Source: Paralichthys olivaceus
Lineage: Eukaryota > Chordata > Actinopteri > Pleuronectiformes > Paralichthyidae
Length of the DNA: 64,000 bases
NCBI RefSeq assembly: GCF_024713975.1
Contig: NC_091102.1
Coordinates: 21,115,001-21,179,000 of the forward strand
Direction: 5' to 3'
Shown here: positions 12,901-26,355 of the stretch, piece by piece
Position numbering within the stretch: the stretch's first letter is position 1
Layout of the letters: each line of letters opens with the position of its first letter
Notes under the pieces: generated by a model
The model's database searches: none
The model's input: the letters and a program-made list of their open reading frames with translations, nothing else
What the model was told of the DNA's origin: nothing
Made by a program: the position numbers and the translations under genes

Positions 12901-15900
12901 AGGCAGCAAAGAAGTTAAAAACAGCTTGTTAAATCTTTGGCCATTCAGTGTAAATATAAAAATATACATCTTAAGAACATTTACCTTTTCTATGTGACAC
13001 AGGTTTTGTATTGCAGACCTTAGTGGGGACACTGGTGAGAAAGACAGAGAGACATCTCTGCCCTGGCTGGTTTGCAGTGCAGTGTTGGTAGTGGCCCTTT
13101 GAGTGGCTAGTGCGGTGAAAGGCTGGTGAGCAGGGGTGACTCGGCCCTCTCCTCATTGTTCACAGAGCTTGGTATTCCTCTCATAGCTTGCCCCAGGCTC
13201 TAGAGGATGTGCTTTTAAAGATCCCAGGCCCTCCTAATGGCCCCACTCACCTCTCCAACACACACTGTTCAACAAACACACACCTTTAATCTTACTTCTT
13301 TACCCGTCACCTTTGAACATGAGGCGAGTTTTGAAATGATGTAGAAACAAAATTTGAAAAGTTAGATTATTTCATCACATCCCACCTCCAGCTTCTCCAT
13401 ATATCCCACTCTTCCCCTCTCTCTTTCACTCTTCCTCTCTCAGACCTCTGTCTGTCCTTCCTTTTTGCTGAGTGTCCCGCTCAGCTGGCCAGCGCCTTTT
13501 CACTCTTAGCAGAGGGAATTGTCCCCTGCATGTCAAGTGTAGCCATTAGAAGGACGGGTTTGGATGAGAGGTGCTTTTCAGGTCCCCGTCCCCCTCACCT
13601 TTGAATGGAGACAATGGAGCCGTTCTTTAGGTCCAGATGGCCACACACATATGCACCCACTGCCAGGAAACTTTCTAGTGTCCTTCAGCAATAAGAGCTT
13701 GTACGCTAAACTCACATTTCAGGTAACGGAATACTACATTAAAATAGTTTTTTTTGGCTGTATTAACCACTGCTGAAGTCAAACAACAATACTTATGAGT
13801 TGATTCCATGACGATGTCTACAGCAGTTGAGTTTGAGTCGGGACCAAGTAAAATGTTAAGCACATTGGTTGCTATGTTTGGAGACAATCATAACACAAAA
13901 ACACCACTGGCTCTCTATTCAAATACTTAAAATGACCAAGGAATGAACCAAATTACAAACGAGAATACATACATCTCCTCAGGAGCCTTTACTGATCTGA
14001 CTCTTCTGAGCACGATGACACCATTTATCTGAGCCTCTCAAAAGCATCGCCACTTTTTTTAAGAGAGCAAATAGTTGCTTACAGACTTAACAGGAAGTTG
14101 GTCTGATTTAGGGAACTATGGTTTGAATTGACATAAACACATATTTAGAGGAGCTTAGGGGTCCTCTGTCGTCATGGTTACAATAACAACCAAGGTTTAA
14201 GGTCAGTGATCCATCTCGGTCATGCAACAGGCAATGTTGGCTTTTGGTTGTAAATGGGGAACAAGCAGTGATCTTGTACGTCCTTTTCGTCCATCATCAT
14301 TACTACAGCCACAAGAGGGCTTAGTCACTTTCATTTTGAGGGTCTTGCAGAGAAAATTGAAGCTGTTTTCTGGGTGAGACAGAATCAAAAATATATTCAC
14401 CTGACACGTTCCTTTGTAGCCATGCCAATTATGACATTTGCTTCTCAGATACAAAGGTGTAAATGTCCTTGTTTTAGGTCTGCAAAAACTCTGGTTGGAT
14501 CAGTTATGAGTGACATACAAGGCTGATGTGTGCATATGTTTGCTTTGGACCATCAATGTTTCTTAATACCTGTGACCCAAAAGAGCTGAAGTGTGAGGAT
14601 CATTGCAAAAATGTGTAGAAAACATTTCATGGGTGATGCCAAAAAATGTGATCAATAAACCGTCACCTTCTGCCACAAATACTTCAGTTGGGTGGGATGC
14701 TGATGGGGGTCAGCCATTCTGGGTATGGGTTGCTTCTTCTAAAGATACCATCCACACTATAGATGACAAGAGAAACTGTTTGAAGCATTCAGTCTTGTTT
14801 TCAACACATGACCCTGAGAATCACTTTTACTGATCATAATAGAGCACCCTTCTAGTTTGCTTTGAAAATTAGGCACAAGACACAGATTTCCCCATGCATA
14901 TGAAAAAATGCATTAAAAACTTTTTTTTATATTGAAAGAAAACTTTCCATGATGTGTTTTTTTGTTTAGTTAGCTATTTATTCATGTATTATTGTATGGT
15001 ATTTTGTATCACATCCAGTGTGACAGGCCAGAATGAAAGGATAACAGGATCAGGGCCTAGACATCATGTTTGGCAATCTTAAGACCAGAAACTATGAGGA
15101 AGCTTCTGGCCAGGAAACTTAAAGCCCACTCTCTTTAAGGATTCAACACAAATTTGGCATTCACCGCATTCTCCACCAGGTCCTTTTAAGCCACGGGTGT
15201 CAGGACATGTTACCCTGTCTGCTAACTTTTTACAAGATGTGGCAGCATGCTTTCTGAGGAGTGGACCTTAACAACCTTATCTAAAAGGTCTCTTAAGTGC
15301 CTGGCCTTAGAGGGTGACTTACAGGAAGTTTTAAAAACACACATTTAAACAAGCTGGAAGGGGATCAGAGAATGGAAGGGGGACCATTGTAACCATTGCA
15401 ACAGCATTCCCATTCCCACCACGGGTTTGCATAAGCCCCTTAATGGTAATACACCATACAGTCTGGCTCTCATGCTTGACTGACAAAGTCACTCATAAAA
15501 GTGGATTGCCACTGCACAGGGGCCCTTCACTTATGAACAGTTGTCTGTAATGTCCCCCCTGATGAACGTGCTACAGTGAACAGCAGCTGACTCTAGCTGT
15601 CCTCCACCTCTCTTTCCCTTTCATGCCTCCTTCCATCCTTCCTTCCATTCATTCTTCACCTCCTCCTTCCTCCTTTACCTTAATGTGTTGGGTAGTATGA
15701 ATCAGGTGAGAGGCCTATCCTCCCCCTGCAGCAATAAGAATGTCAAGATAATCTTCAGGTGGCTGGTACAGACACCGACTCATTCTCAGGGCTGATTGCT
15801 GATCTCTCTGGCTAATACATGCACGGCAAGGAAAACACAGCTCCAGAGGACACATAATGCTACCTTTGAAAAACTCTCAGGCTTTTAAGTGAACCCCACT

Positions 15901-18889
15901 GTGAAGGCACAAACAAGCCCTGCTGCTTACATGCATTCCAACTGCTTATAAACACAGAACTTGAGTTTGCCCAGTTAACCCTTCTCCTTGTTTTGAAGTT
16001 GGCCTCAATTGTGTCAAGTGGTCCAAGGAACAAAAGTTAAGTTGGGTACTGGTATAATTATTCCTATGAGAAGGAACTGCACTGCACGTGAATGGCATGC
16101 ATACTATATCATTAGAAACCATGAGTTAAAAGTGTGAAAGAGGGAGAGTAAGGAGGACAAGGTTGTTTGTGGCATTACTGTTCTGTTATCCTTTTCCTAG
16201 AGATGTTTACAAGGTGAGACATGTAGCTCTTGTTGCTAAGCTATGGCAGCAGGCTCCATTTGGAGGACAGGGGCACACGAGTAATTAGCCACTTATAAGG
16301 GAGACCTGTTTTTAACTGCAGTACAACTACATTTAAAGAGAGCAAGCAAGATTAAATTAACCGTCCATTTCAAGGACAGGTTTCATTTATTGCATCTCCT
16401 TTGTTTATTTATTTAATTTTCACAATTTTCACACTCCACCAAACAGCAGACACAAACTCCAGAAAATGTCCACACAATGGGGTTCAGACTTTGTTTTATA
16501 TGAAGAACGCATCCGGAGATTCTCCGGTCAGACACGATCAAAACAACAACAAATCTGCATCCACCACCACTTTTCGTTTACAGCATCGATACCTGAGTGA
16601 CCGTTACCAAAACCTTTCGAATCTCCTTGTCTTTATAAGCTCACATCTATCATCTTGTCTAATGGCTTTTCTTTTTTATCCTGAGATATTTATGTTCTTT
16701 TTTCAGTTTTGAGTCTGTCGCATGTTAGAAACATCATTAACACGATCGTGGGGAATTCTGTGGAGGATCCAACTGCTGTATTCTCATATTGGCCCATTTG
16801 GATATAATCCAGAGTTTTTACAAGTTGGCTGTCGGGAGAAACTCCAGAGAATGTCTGTAGCAATGCAGGAGACTATCCAGTGTTCAGTGCATGTCTTATA
16901 GCAGCTATAGAGACCCAAAGCAGAGCTAACAGAGTATTGGACTTTCAATAGCCAGGTGGCCAAAAACATAACTCCATGTTAATATTTTTCGGATGTAACA
17001 TGTTAGCCATATTGCCATAGCGAAAGGTGTAGGTTAATGATACATAAAAGCTTGTATTCTTTCTCTCATATAAATGTGTTCACTTGTGTTAATAGCAATT
17101 AAAAAGATATGTCTGTACCCTCAGCCAGGCTTTCTCACCTTGTTTGGTGTGAACCCATATGATAGCCATGAAAGGTGCTTTGGACCATGTTCCAAACAAA
17201 CAATGGTTTGTATCATTGAGTGTGAAATACATTTTTTTGGATGGTTCAGACAATTTAATGTTTGAACAATGAGAACATCCATTTTGCTGCTAGTAAAACC
17301 ATAATGACATTACAGAAGCAACGAAATTAACAAAGTGAACTGGTTCACTCATTTTCTCCATTCAAAGTGAAAGACTGCTCTCCTATGCACTTCAATCAAA
17401 ACAGTGAGTACAATTGACAACACAACATATGAGAGCTTTCTACAAATTGATCAATGTCAGGTATAGGAAGATACAGCCCATATAAATGAGGATGACAGGA
17501 TGTACATACAAAGGTCTTGTGAAACCAAAACTAACTGGCTTAAGTGTAAAATATGTAACAAAGACATGGACCCATAGGTGGGAAAGCATCTTAAATCTCA
17601 AAGACGAGTTTAATGGTGCCTTTGCTAAAATAAACTAATACTGTAGCATGACTGTAACGCTACAAATGCAACAAACTCAAACTCTCGTGAAAACAGAACA
17701 GTCAATATCTACAACATTTTGACCTTGCATACTTTAACCAACAACTGTTCTCCATGGTTAAGGTTGGTCCTGAGCTACACAGCTATGACTAATAATGTGA
17801 GTCCTTTGTCAAGGACTCTTCAACAAGGCTCATTGTCAGAGACAGCGACTTCAAACCTGTCAGGAAATAGTCCTCTATCCTTACAACCCTCGCTACTTAT
17901 CCACTCTGTATCATATACAGTATTTCGTTAATATACAGTCTACAACACTCTATTGATGATGCTATTCTCCGATTATGATTAAACCACAGTAGTCTGGGTT
18001 TAAGCAGCCTGCTAATGCCAAATAGGGCACAACTGCACCTTGTGTCAGGTGTGTGTCAGTCTTGTGTGTGTTTCATAGAATAGCCTTATATGGACTGCTT
18101 CCCCTATGGCTTTGCCTTTATGAGACGCAAGGTCCAGTCAACCTCCTGCATGTATGACTTATGAAATGACTGTCTGTAAGTTTTCAGAATGAGACCAATT
18201 GTTTCAAACCCCTCCTTTTCCCCTCTGGTGTCTTATTTGCTGAAGTAGTTTCCACATTACATCCTCATCTGCTGTATGTGTGTTGGTGTGCGCATGCAGC
18301 CAGACAAATGTCTAAAGCCTTGGCTCAGCCAGCTGCTCCCAGGGATGAGGTGGAGCACCTATGCACTGACTCACTCATTCACGCACAAGGATTTACACAT
18401 ACTCTAGGTACTCATTCTGCATTGTCTCGCCTTGGGATTACAACCGGCTGTCTTGGTCGAATCATCCGAATCATCAGAGTTATACCACGGGTTTTCCATA
18501 TCTAAAATAAAAATTCAGTTTGAGATGAGTCTCAACAACAGATTTCTTTTTTGGTTTTAGATTACTCACTATATTTTAAAGCCTATATTTTAAAGAAAAT
18601 ATAGGAAATAATAAATAAGGACAGTGGCAAGCATTCATGTATATTACTGTATTCGTGATGACAAAAGTCATTGTACATAGACTACGATGATTACAACACA
18701 AATCAATTTATAAGAATATAATGCACTGTACATTTGTGCCACAAGTAAACCACATGCTTGGTATCAGGTTATTTAAGATGGCTGTACTGTCAACGCTGAT
18801 CTTTGATCCTCTCTCATTGTGCGTCATAGGGCCACCATTTTGGACTTCCCCTCAAAAAAATCAATTGCTGTCTGCAAACTTAATCCGAC
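9983..18889. other. Intergenic region without recognised genes
   Basis: I see no supported gene here. One exon-like frame with a good donor (10508-10675, minus) is reported as a finding only. The stretch around 15,000-16,300 is less repetitive than its surroundings and could contain conserved regulatory sequence, but nothing in a single sequence can show that. Confidence 0.5.
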
Positions 18890-19350
18890 AGCCTTGAAAC
18901 TTGACGCAGACTTTTCTTGAATGGACTCAGATTTGACTTGGATGACTTGAGAGTTTTGGCTCAAGGACTTCAGAGTTGACTTGACCTGAACTTGTTTTGA
19001 ATGACTTCAGACATACCTTGATGACATGCCTGGGGACTTGATTCGATGTGCCTGGGATCTCAGGTGATAGGGTTACAAGTTGACCTGACTTGGGAGAGGC
19101 TTGAATTACTTCACAAGACTTCACATTTTATTAGAATCAGTATTAATAAATGACTGGGATTACTTAAGACTAGTTAAATGTGACTCCAATGACTTTATTT
19201 ATGTGATTTTATTTTATTTGTGGTCAATTGGAAACTAAAAGGAACTGAGATGATGTGAGATTTATGTCAAATGAATATGATTGATCACATGAACTTCATT
19301 TTGACAACGTTAAACTAACTTGAATGACTTGAGAACTTGTGACTGTGTGA
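18890..19350. repeat. Degenerate tandem region of GACTTGA-type units
   Basis: The heptamer-like words GACTTGA, GACTTGG, GACTTCA and AATGACTT recur irregularly more than fifteen times across about 450 bases, thinning toward the right end. It looks like a decayed minisatellite. No coding capacity is evident. Confidence 0.6.
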
Positions 19351-20331
19351 TCTGTAAAGCAGAGGGTGTTAACTTACTGCCCCTGCTTAATATGTTGATG
19401 ATACCCCTTGTGTGGATTTTCTGTTAAATCCCTGTGGCTTTACTACCGCTTGGATAGACTTAAACACAACCCTTGCCTGTTATTGTAAGGGATTCTCAAT
19501 GAAGCCAACCCAGTTAGAGCTACAGTTACCACTGATCCCGCTGGTGTTGGCAAAGCATGCAAAGCATCTGAGTCTGTCCCGGCGAGAACCCTATTACTCA
19601 TGGAGGATAATCCTGCTGGTCCTATGAGGAACATTCAGAGGAAACACCCAGAAAACAGAAGGGAGGACACGGTGGAAAAGGGAGGACAGGACAGGAAAGG
19701 ACACTGCAGGAATCAAGGAAGGAGTAGGAAAAAAGGGAGGCCATAAATGGCTAAGAGTGAGGGAAAAAGAGAGGAGGTAATGACAAGAAGAGAGGAGAAA
19801 GTAAAAAGGAATGGAGGGGAGTTCTGATAAGAAGAAGTAGCTAGCTATGAGTCAACACTCAAGAGAAAAGATTTTAATTTGTTCATAAACTGAGATGAGG
19901 AGATGTGTTGTTAACTGAATGATTGGAGACAGGCCTGCAGTACTAGTCGAGAGCAATCGCAGGGAAACACAGGGCATCGTTACATCACCTGTCTCTCCAG
20001 TGTCCGGTCTTCAGATAAGGACCAAATGAGCATATTATTATTAAAATAGAATGTTGACTCTGCACATGTGATCCACTTTACCCTCTGTGCCACCTGACTC
20101 TAGGGGCCCAATCTAATCAGGTCACTGCAGCCAGCTCGCTGCTCCAGGACCAGGCCACACCATCCTTACCTCAGCTGATATGCATGTGGTCAAGTGAAGG
20201 AAGTGGCTGAGATAACTGAGGCGTTTTCAGTCAGACAGGCATGAGGTAAGGCATCAGGAATCTCTTCCAGGCCATTACCTCAGCATGCAGGCCTACAAAT
20301 GGCTGGTGTGGTGGCTGTATAGAGAAAGAAA

Positions 20332-20334
<3 letters not shown>

Positions 20335-20376
<42 letters not shown>
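20335..20376. repeat. (AC)21 microsatellite
   Basis: Forty-two bases of uninterrupted AC dinucleotide. Confidence 0.97.
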
Positions 20377-20378
<2 letters not shown>

Positions 20379-21399
20379 TCACCCACATGCACACACCCTG
20401 GAGGTTGTACCTATTTTAGGCATTGGGCCCTGGTTCATCGTCATTATAACTGTCTGCTGTGATAGAAGTAAATACCTTGACTCATAATTTCACATTATGA
20501 GGTTGGCTAGGTTTGTGTGTAATTAAAGGCCATGCCTGCTCTTGTTCAACATTGCTTGTGTCACTTTTAAAACTGATTTCACACATAGTTTGGCTTTTAG
20601 CTGAAAAAGGTTGAAGATTTGTTTGTGGAAGTAATGTGCAGGCTGATAGAGCTGAGAAGAAGTTATTTGTTTTTTTTGAGTCCTCGTCTCATTGGTGTTA
20701 TCTTCAAGAGCAGTGATCTTTTTCGTCTTTAACAGTAACCTGCACGGCTTCCTGGCACGGCCACAAGGAATGTTCAGAATGTACCTGGAAAAAGTCAACA
20801 ATAAAAGTATTTAGGAGGCATTAAATTGTACACAATGACTGCCTAGTACAACAGATGTCTTTGTTATGAGTACTGCACGGGCAGGGATCTTATTCCACGA
20901 CTGTAATCTGAGATTTAAAAAAAAAACAGAGTTGTAGGGGGGAAAGACTTTAGAGGGTGGGTAACATCAGATGGTATCTCCTCTTCTGCATCATCTGAGC
21001 CATCAGAGACAATCAAAGACTGTGTGTGGCACACTCACTTACCCTGATCCTGAGCCAAGGCGCTGCAAAATTAATTTTGATCTAAGCGATATGCACCAGC
21101 CCAAGACATGTGTCCACGCCCAGTGAGGACCCCACACCCAAAGCCATCTTATATCTGTTTACTTCTCATTCTTTTACTCGGTCCACTCTGCAGTGCCTCA
21201 CTTACAAGGCTAAATCAACAAGTTAATATGTCAAGCTCTCCTGCTTATGTGCTATGACAGCTATGTGAGCTTGTCCAGTCTGATAGCAAAAGTAAACGTT
21301 CCTCCGTCACTGTTCATCACTCAGATTCCACAGATTTGTTGTTTTTGTCTTTGTTTCCTTTGCCAGACGCGTTAGGAGAAGAGTGGAGCATTGTTTTCC

Positions 21400-21590
21400 T
21401 TCTCTAAGGAAGGCTATTTATATTACATTCATATGTTTCTATATTTCTATATATCTTTTATATTCCTTACACTTAAGTATTGGATGTTATTTATTACTTG
21501 TTGATGTCTTTTTGACTCTTGCTGCTGTAATATTGCAAATTTTCACATTGTGGGACTAATAAAGGACTTGTTATCTTATCTTATTTCCTC
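21400..21590 (+). mobile_element. LINE 3'-end fragment (Rex/L2-like tail)
   Basis: The end reads TTGCTGCTGTAATATTGCAA, then TTGTGGGACTAATAAAGGA, then TTATCTTATCTTATTTCC. This is the canonical 3' terminus of fish Rex/L2-type LINEs with ATCTT-type tail repeats. Only the untranslated end is present. It is on the opposite strand to the larger fragment at 6690-7737. Confidence 0.65.
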
Positions 21591-21781
21591 AGTGCAGATA
21601 TATGGGGTCTATACACTCACACATGCAAACACATTTATTTTTGCATGCTTACAAGAACTTCTGCTCATTCCCTTTAGACTCAAGTTGTTCCCACCCAGTA
21701 GCCTGTAAATCTAACACCAATAAAGTGTAAATCATATAGTAGCCTTTTTTCCAAGATCTGTTCCCATGTGTGTCACATTGC

Positions 21782-21831
21782 ATGTGTGTGTATGTTTGTG
21801 TGTGTGTGTGTGTGTGTTTGTGTGTGTGTGT
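21782..21831. repeat. Interrupted (TG)n microsatellite
   Basis: TG dinucleotides over about 50 bases, with TATGTT and TTTG interruptions. Confidence 0.95.
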
Positions 21832-24800
21832 ATCTTTACGATGCTGGCTAGACACAAGTAAGACTCACAAACACTCATGCATTGCCAGATTACAACACAA
21901 GAGCATCAGTTGTTTTTCTATTATTGAAACATCTGTCAACAGCTCCTTTGTTTTATTTACTCCAGACCAAAAGGACTTTCCCATGAGGTCATACAAAGAC
22001 ACACACAGTCTCTCACACACACAGCAGGGGATGTTAGTGCCCTCACAACAATGTCATTTCTTCAACACTGACAATACAGAGTGAAATTCATCAGAAATGA
22101 CCTAGAAAGAGAACAAAAAACAGTCAAGTTAAGGGGAACTGGGGCACACTGCTGCTGTGGTTTACCCCATCATAAAAACATTCTTCCTCACATCAGTGTC
22201 TCTGAATTTCTCCCCTTTATAGTGGCCACTATCACCACATCCAACTGCTCTAACCCCCGAACATGTAAACCCATTGTTCTTCAGTTATGTGTGCTCTCTC
22301 AACAAAGGTTCCTCTCTTCTTTTGATGGTTTTTGTGAATCTTCTTCAGCCTGACTCAGGTCACCCCCCCCTCTCACCACCACCACCTCCTCCTCCTCCTC
22401 CCTGCATATTTTGGTGTTGTGTTTTTGGTATGCTCATGAAAAGGCCCGCAAAGATGGGACAATAGGGCACCTGCCCGAATAATGAGCCCTCAGTGAGAAA
22501 TGCAGCTGGGGCTGAGAGTCATACAGGAACGCTGATGATGGCCCCGCTTTTAAGTGGTCAGAGATGATCCTCAGCCACACCTTATATCCCCCTGGCTGGA
22601 ATTTCCCCTCTGACACACACACAAAGTAGTCAAACACAAGTGCACACATACACACAAGGTGCACAAGGAAGAACGTTGGCTATCAACACACAGGGTTTTT
22701 ATTTTTCCTTTCAGTCGTGTTTATTATAAAGGTGTAATAACAAGGTCCATTCACAAACGCTGCCACCACTGCTGCTATCAGTTGGATGACTATCACATAC
22801 ACTATGTCACTTAAATGTGCACAGAAAGTATGCTCCTCCGAGACAAAAGCCAGACTGTTTACATACTGGTTCTACATTTAACTCCCAAGAGCGCACAGGA
22901 CATTAGTCACGAGGATTCCTTTCCCTTTTAGAGGGATGTAAAAAAATATCCTTCATCGGTCCAAAATACCATCAGTAAGCTAGATTTAACTTGTCAACAG
23001 TTCCAGGAGGGAAAACAATAGCGTAATGTCTGAAAGCTTGAATAATGTGGAGAAGGAGAGAAGAGTTGTTGATTATAGAGGTACATCATGTTCAAGTAAA
23101 TCCATAGTAATTCTGTTTATACTCCAAATAAACACAAATACTGCACACAGCATGTGGTTTATTATAGCCATTGTATAGTAGATTTTGTAACATAATGTTA
23201 ATCCATTCATTGATCTACAGCAATAAAACAGAAATCTGAAAATGTTTTTCACTATACTGGTTTACTTTTCTCAGTTATATGTTCTTTTAAATTGAATATC
23301 TTTGTGGTGTCCTGTTAGTTGGACAAATGAAGACTTCACTTTGGCCTCTGGGAAATTGTGATGTGATTCAAAACCTGTCTCAGATTGTGTCAACAACTCA
23401 CATAGGTCTGGTGTTTTGAAGTTTAAAAAATCATTTATGTGTACTTTTATATCATGTCTTTACATTTGGACCATCCAGCTGAGACTGCTAGGGAGAAAGT
23501 TAAATCTGGTACCTTGTACAGAGGGAAAAAAAAACCAAACCATGGGTGAGATTAATCTGCACCATTACTCTCCAACCCCCCTACCTCCTCCTCTGCCTCC
23601 ATCCATTCCCAGTGTCTGGCTCTCACACAGCCTGCGCCGTGTTGCTTTACTTCTGTACTAAAGGTGAGTGGAGGTAATTCTTAGGTTAGCACTAGCCACC
23701 GTAGACAACACAAATAAGGGCTTTGTGGCCGCTGAGTGTGCCTTCTGTACTCTGGGAGTCAGGAGGTCAGGATGGTGGAAGGCGGGGTGAGGAGGTGAGA
23801 AGGTTTACGGGCTGACGGGGAGATATAGTTCTTGGGGGGGGCTGATTTTGGTGACAAGGCCTCAGTTGTTTTTCTAAACTGGGGAGGAACAACCCTGACA
23901 TTATGACATTGTGGACTCACAAAAATACACACATACAACACACACGGTGCCACTTTGACCCCATCAGCTCCTTCACGATAGTGTTCATGAGAGAGAGAGA
24001 ATATATTTACTGATCTGGTAACGGCCCTTAGGCTGTGTTAAAGCTGAATGCTGTACCTGTCAACTATATGAGCACCCTACTCCCCAGTTACTTTGAATGA
24101 CTGAGTGAAGGATTATTCCCTTCTTGAGAAGTCACAAAACAAAGCTGAGGGTTCACTGTCATATTAGTTAGAGAAGCTGCTGCGCTGCTATTCAAACAAT
24201 ATCTTTAGTATTTCCTGTTATTGTTGCTTCTATTAAAGCAACAGTGCCATAAAGAGGGAGGACAAAATATTAAGGGAGAAATACAGAATGCGGCTATAAA
24301 GAATGTTTGGATTAATGACGTTTTTCGCTCATTAGTGCAGAAAAATATGCTTTCAAGTTGTAAAGCCTTTCTTCTCCTCCAGTAATCCGCCTGAGAGAGC
24401 GAGCTTTCCGGGACCACAGTCCATGTTGCTCCAAAGGTCAAAATGTCACTTTGAGTTGTTGGAAGAAGTAAACAGGGCTGGAATAAGCCTCCTGTCTTAG
24501 GGGGCCCTTACCATAAATCCGTAGAATAAGAGTGCCTTTACATGATCTTTAGAAGCTGAAACAAAGGGTCAGGCTCTAATCGGCAGGAATAGGACTCATG
24601 TTGTGTTAGCTCAGTGAACTGAAGCTGTCAATCCTGTGCAAAGGACTGCTATCACAGGTTGGGGAGAAATATCTTTGAGAAGTTGAAAATATACATTTCT
24701 AAAACTGATGGAAGATATGTGAGTGATCAGAGAACTCATCATCGACACACATCTCCAGACCACAGAGCCAAAGACAAGTAACTTGAAGCAGAGAAATTCT

Positions 24801-26320
24801 AGGCCCCAGGCGATGAACAGTCATAAATTCATTATTGAATGTGGACCTGGCTGATTTGGAAGAACAAACTTTATTGGGGTGATAAACCAGTTGACCCCGT
24901 CAACTTGGCGGCTGTCATGACCTCAACCTGCGGCGGTATGAGAAGTAGAAGGGCAGGGGGACAATATTTGTTTAAGCTGATAACTAGGGGTTGTAGAGGA
25001 TGTGTGTGTTTCTGTGTGTGCATAAATAGTTGTGTTAGGTGTCTTGGTTATAGTGCGTATTTAGGCATGAGCCTGACTTTAGAAATGAGCATACGTGTCA
25101 GCGAGCGTAGTTATGTACACACACATGCACACGTCTGCACAAGAGCATATTAAGCACTGGATTTGTGCAAGTGATTATTGATGGAAAGAGTGTGGATGCA
25201 CATCATGTGATGATGTTGTTTTTCTGTGCGAGTGTGTGGCCCCGATTGCAGCCGTGAACAGCAGCACGCTTAATGGCCTACAGCTCTCGCTCAGCGTCAT
25301 TAACATTCCAGCTGTGGAGATTTTGGCATGCATTGGGAAGCATGACAAGACAGCTACACATCTCTCTCCCTGCTCTCAGCACAGGCTGCTGTTTGCAGAG
25401 GTGTGGGCTCCACAAAGAAGATTAACAACAGCCTCAGTTGCCCCCGATCATTTGTGACAAATCATTTCTCTTCTTGTCTCACACGTCAATCACATGCACC
25501 GTAAATATTGCTTTATTTTCTCCCTCTATTTTTGCCTCTCTGTGAGACGCTCTGCTGTTTCTTCAGCTGCTGACTCATCCATCCAGCTACAGGTAAGGTT
25601 ATTTATACGGATCCCTCCCTGACATGCTATTTTCCCTGCAGGCAAACAAATCTCATAGCGCTCCTTGGCACAACCTAACAGATACATTTAGAGCAATTAT
25701 CTGGATGATATTTTACAGAGACACATGATGTGTTTTGATGGAGTCTCACAGAAACATTACACGAAATCTCGCTGTTGGTAGGTGTCGGCACAGGCCATTG
25801 CACAAAGTGTTGACATGCTGCTAAACCCGGCTTGAGAAACAGAGAGGCGTTCTGATGTAAGAGACTGCGTGGCACAAACTAATACAGAATTATCTGCGAG
25901 CACATGCAAACATATAAAAACATCAATAAACACTGCAGCCAAAAAGGAATCAAGCAGATATGTGAGGCTCGGTGAGCTGGCAGCCACTTTGGACGCCAGT
26001 GAAGCTGTTAATCACAGTTGTAATTACTGTTCTATGGCTCCAGCTTAAGAGAGACACTCAGTCCCAACAGACAACAGGAGAGAGAAGTTTTATGTTTCAA
26101 CCAGTAGAGACGAAGACTGGAGTGTCCGTGTGTTTTTCTTACCATACTCAGTTATTTCAACCCCACCTTTTTGTCTTGGGAGTTATCAGACCAAAGCTTC
26201 CATCACAAAAAAACAACAACAGCTTCATCGGTAGGCCCAACCCATTTCTCATCAAGACAAAAACACACGGTCTCATGGTGCCAAAAAGAATTTGAAGCTA
26301 CGACATACTTAAGAAAACAT
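21832..26320. other. Intergenic region downstream of inhbb, without recognised genes
   Basis: No gene is supported. Stretches near 22,440-22,600, 24,190-24,440 and 25,230-25,340 are complex, non-repetitive and free of mobile-element signatures, so they are reasonable places to look for conserved regulatory DNA around inhbb. This is inference only. Confidence 0.45.
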
Positions 26321-26355
26321 TTTATTTTACATAAACTGTACAGATGAAATTTATT
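26321..26355 (-). terminator. inhbb: Candidate inhbb poly(A) signals
   Basis: Two AATAAA hexamers occur on the minus strand (26355-26350 and 26326-26321), about 1.6 kb past the inhbb stop. They are the first canonical signals I found reading downstream from the stop. Mammalian INHBB also has a long 3' untranslated region, which makes the distance acceptable, but transcript data would be needed to confirm it. Confidence 0.3.
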
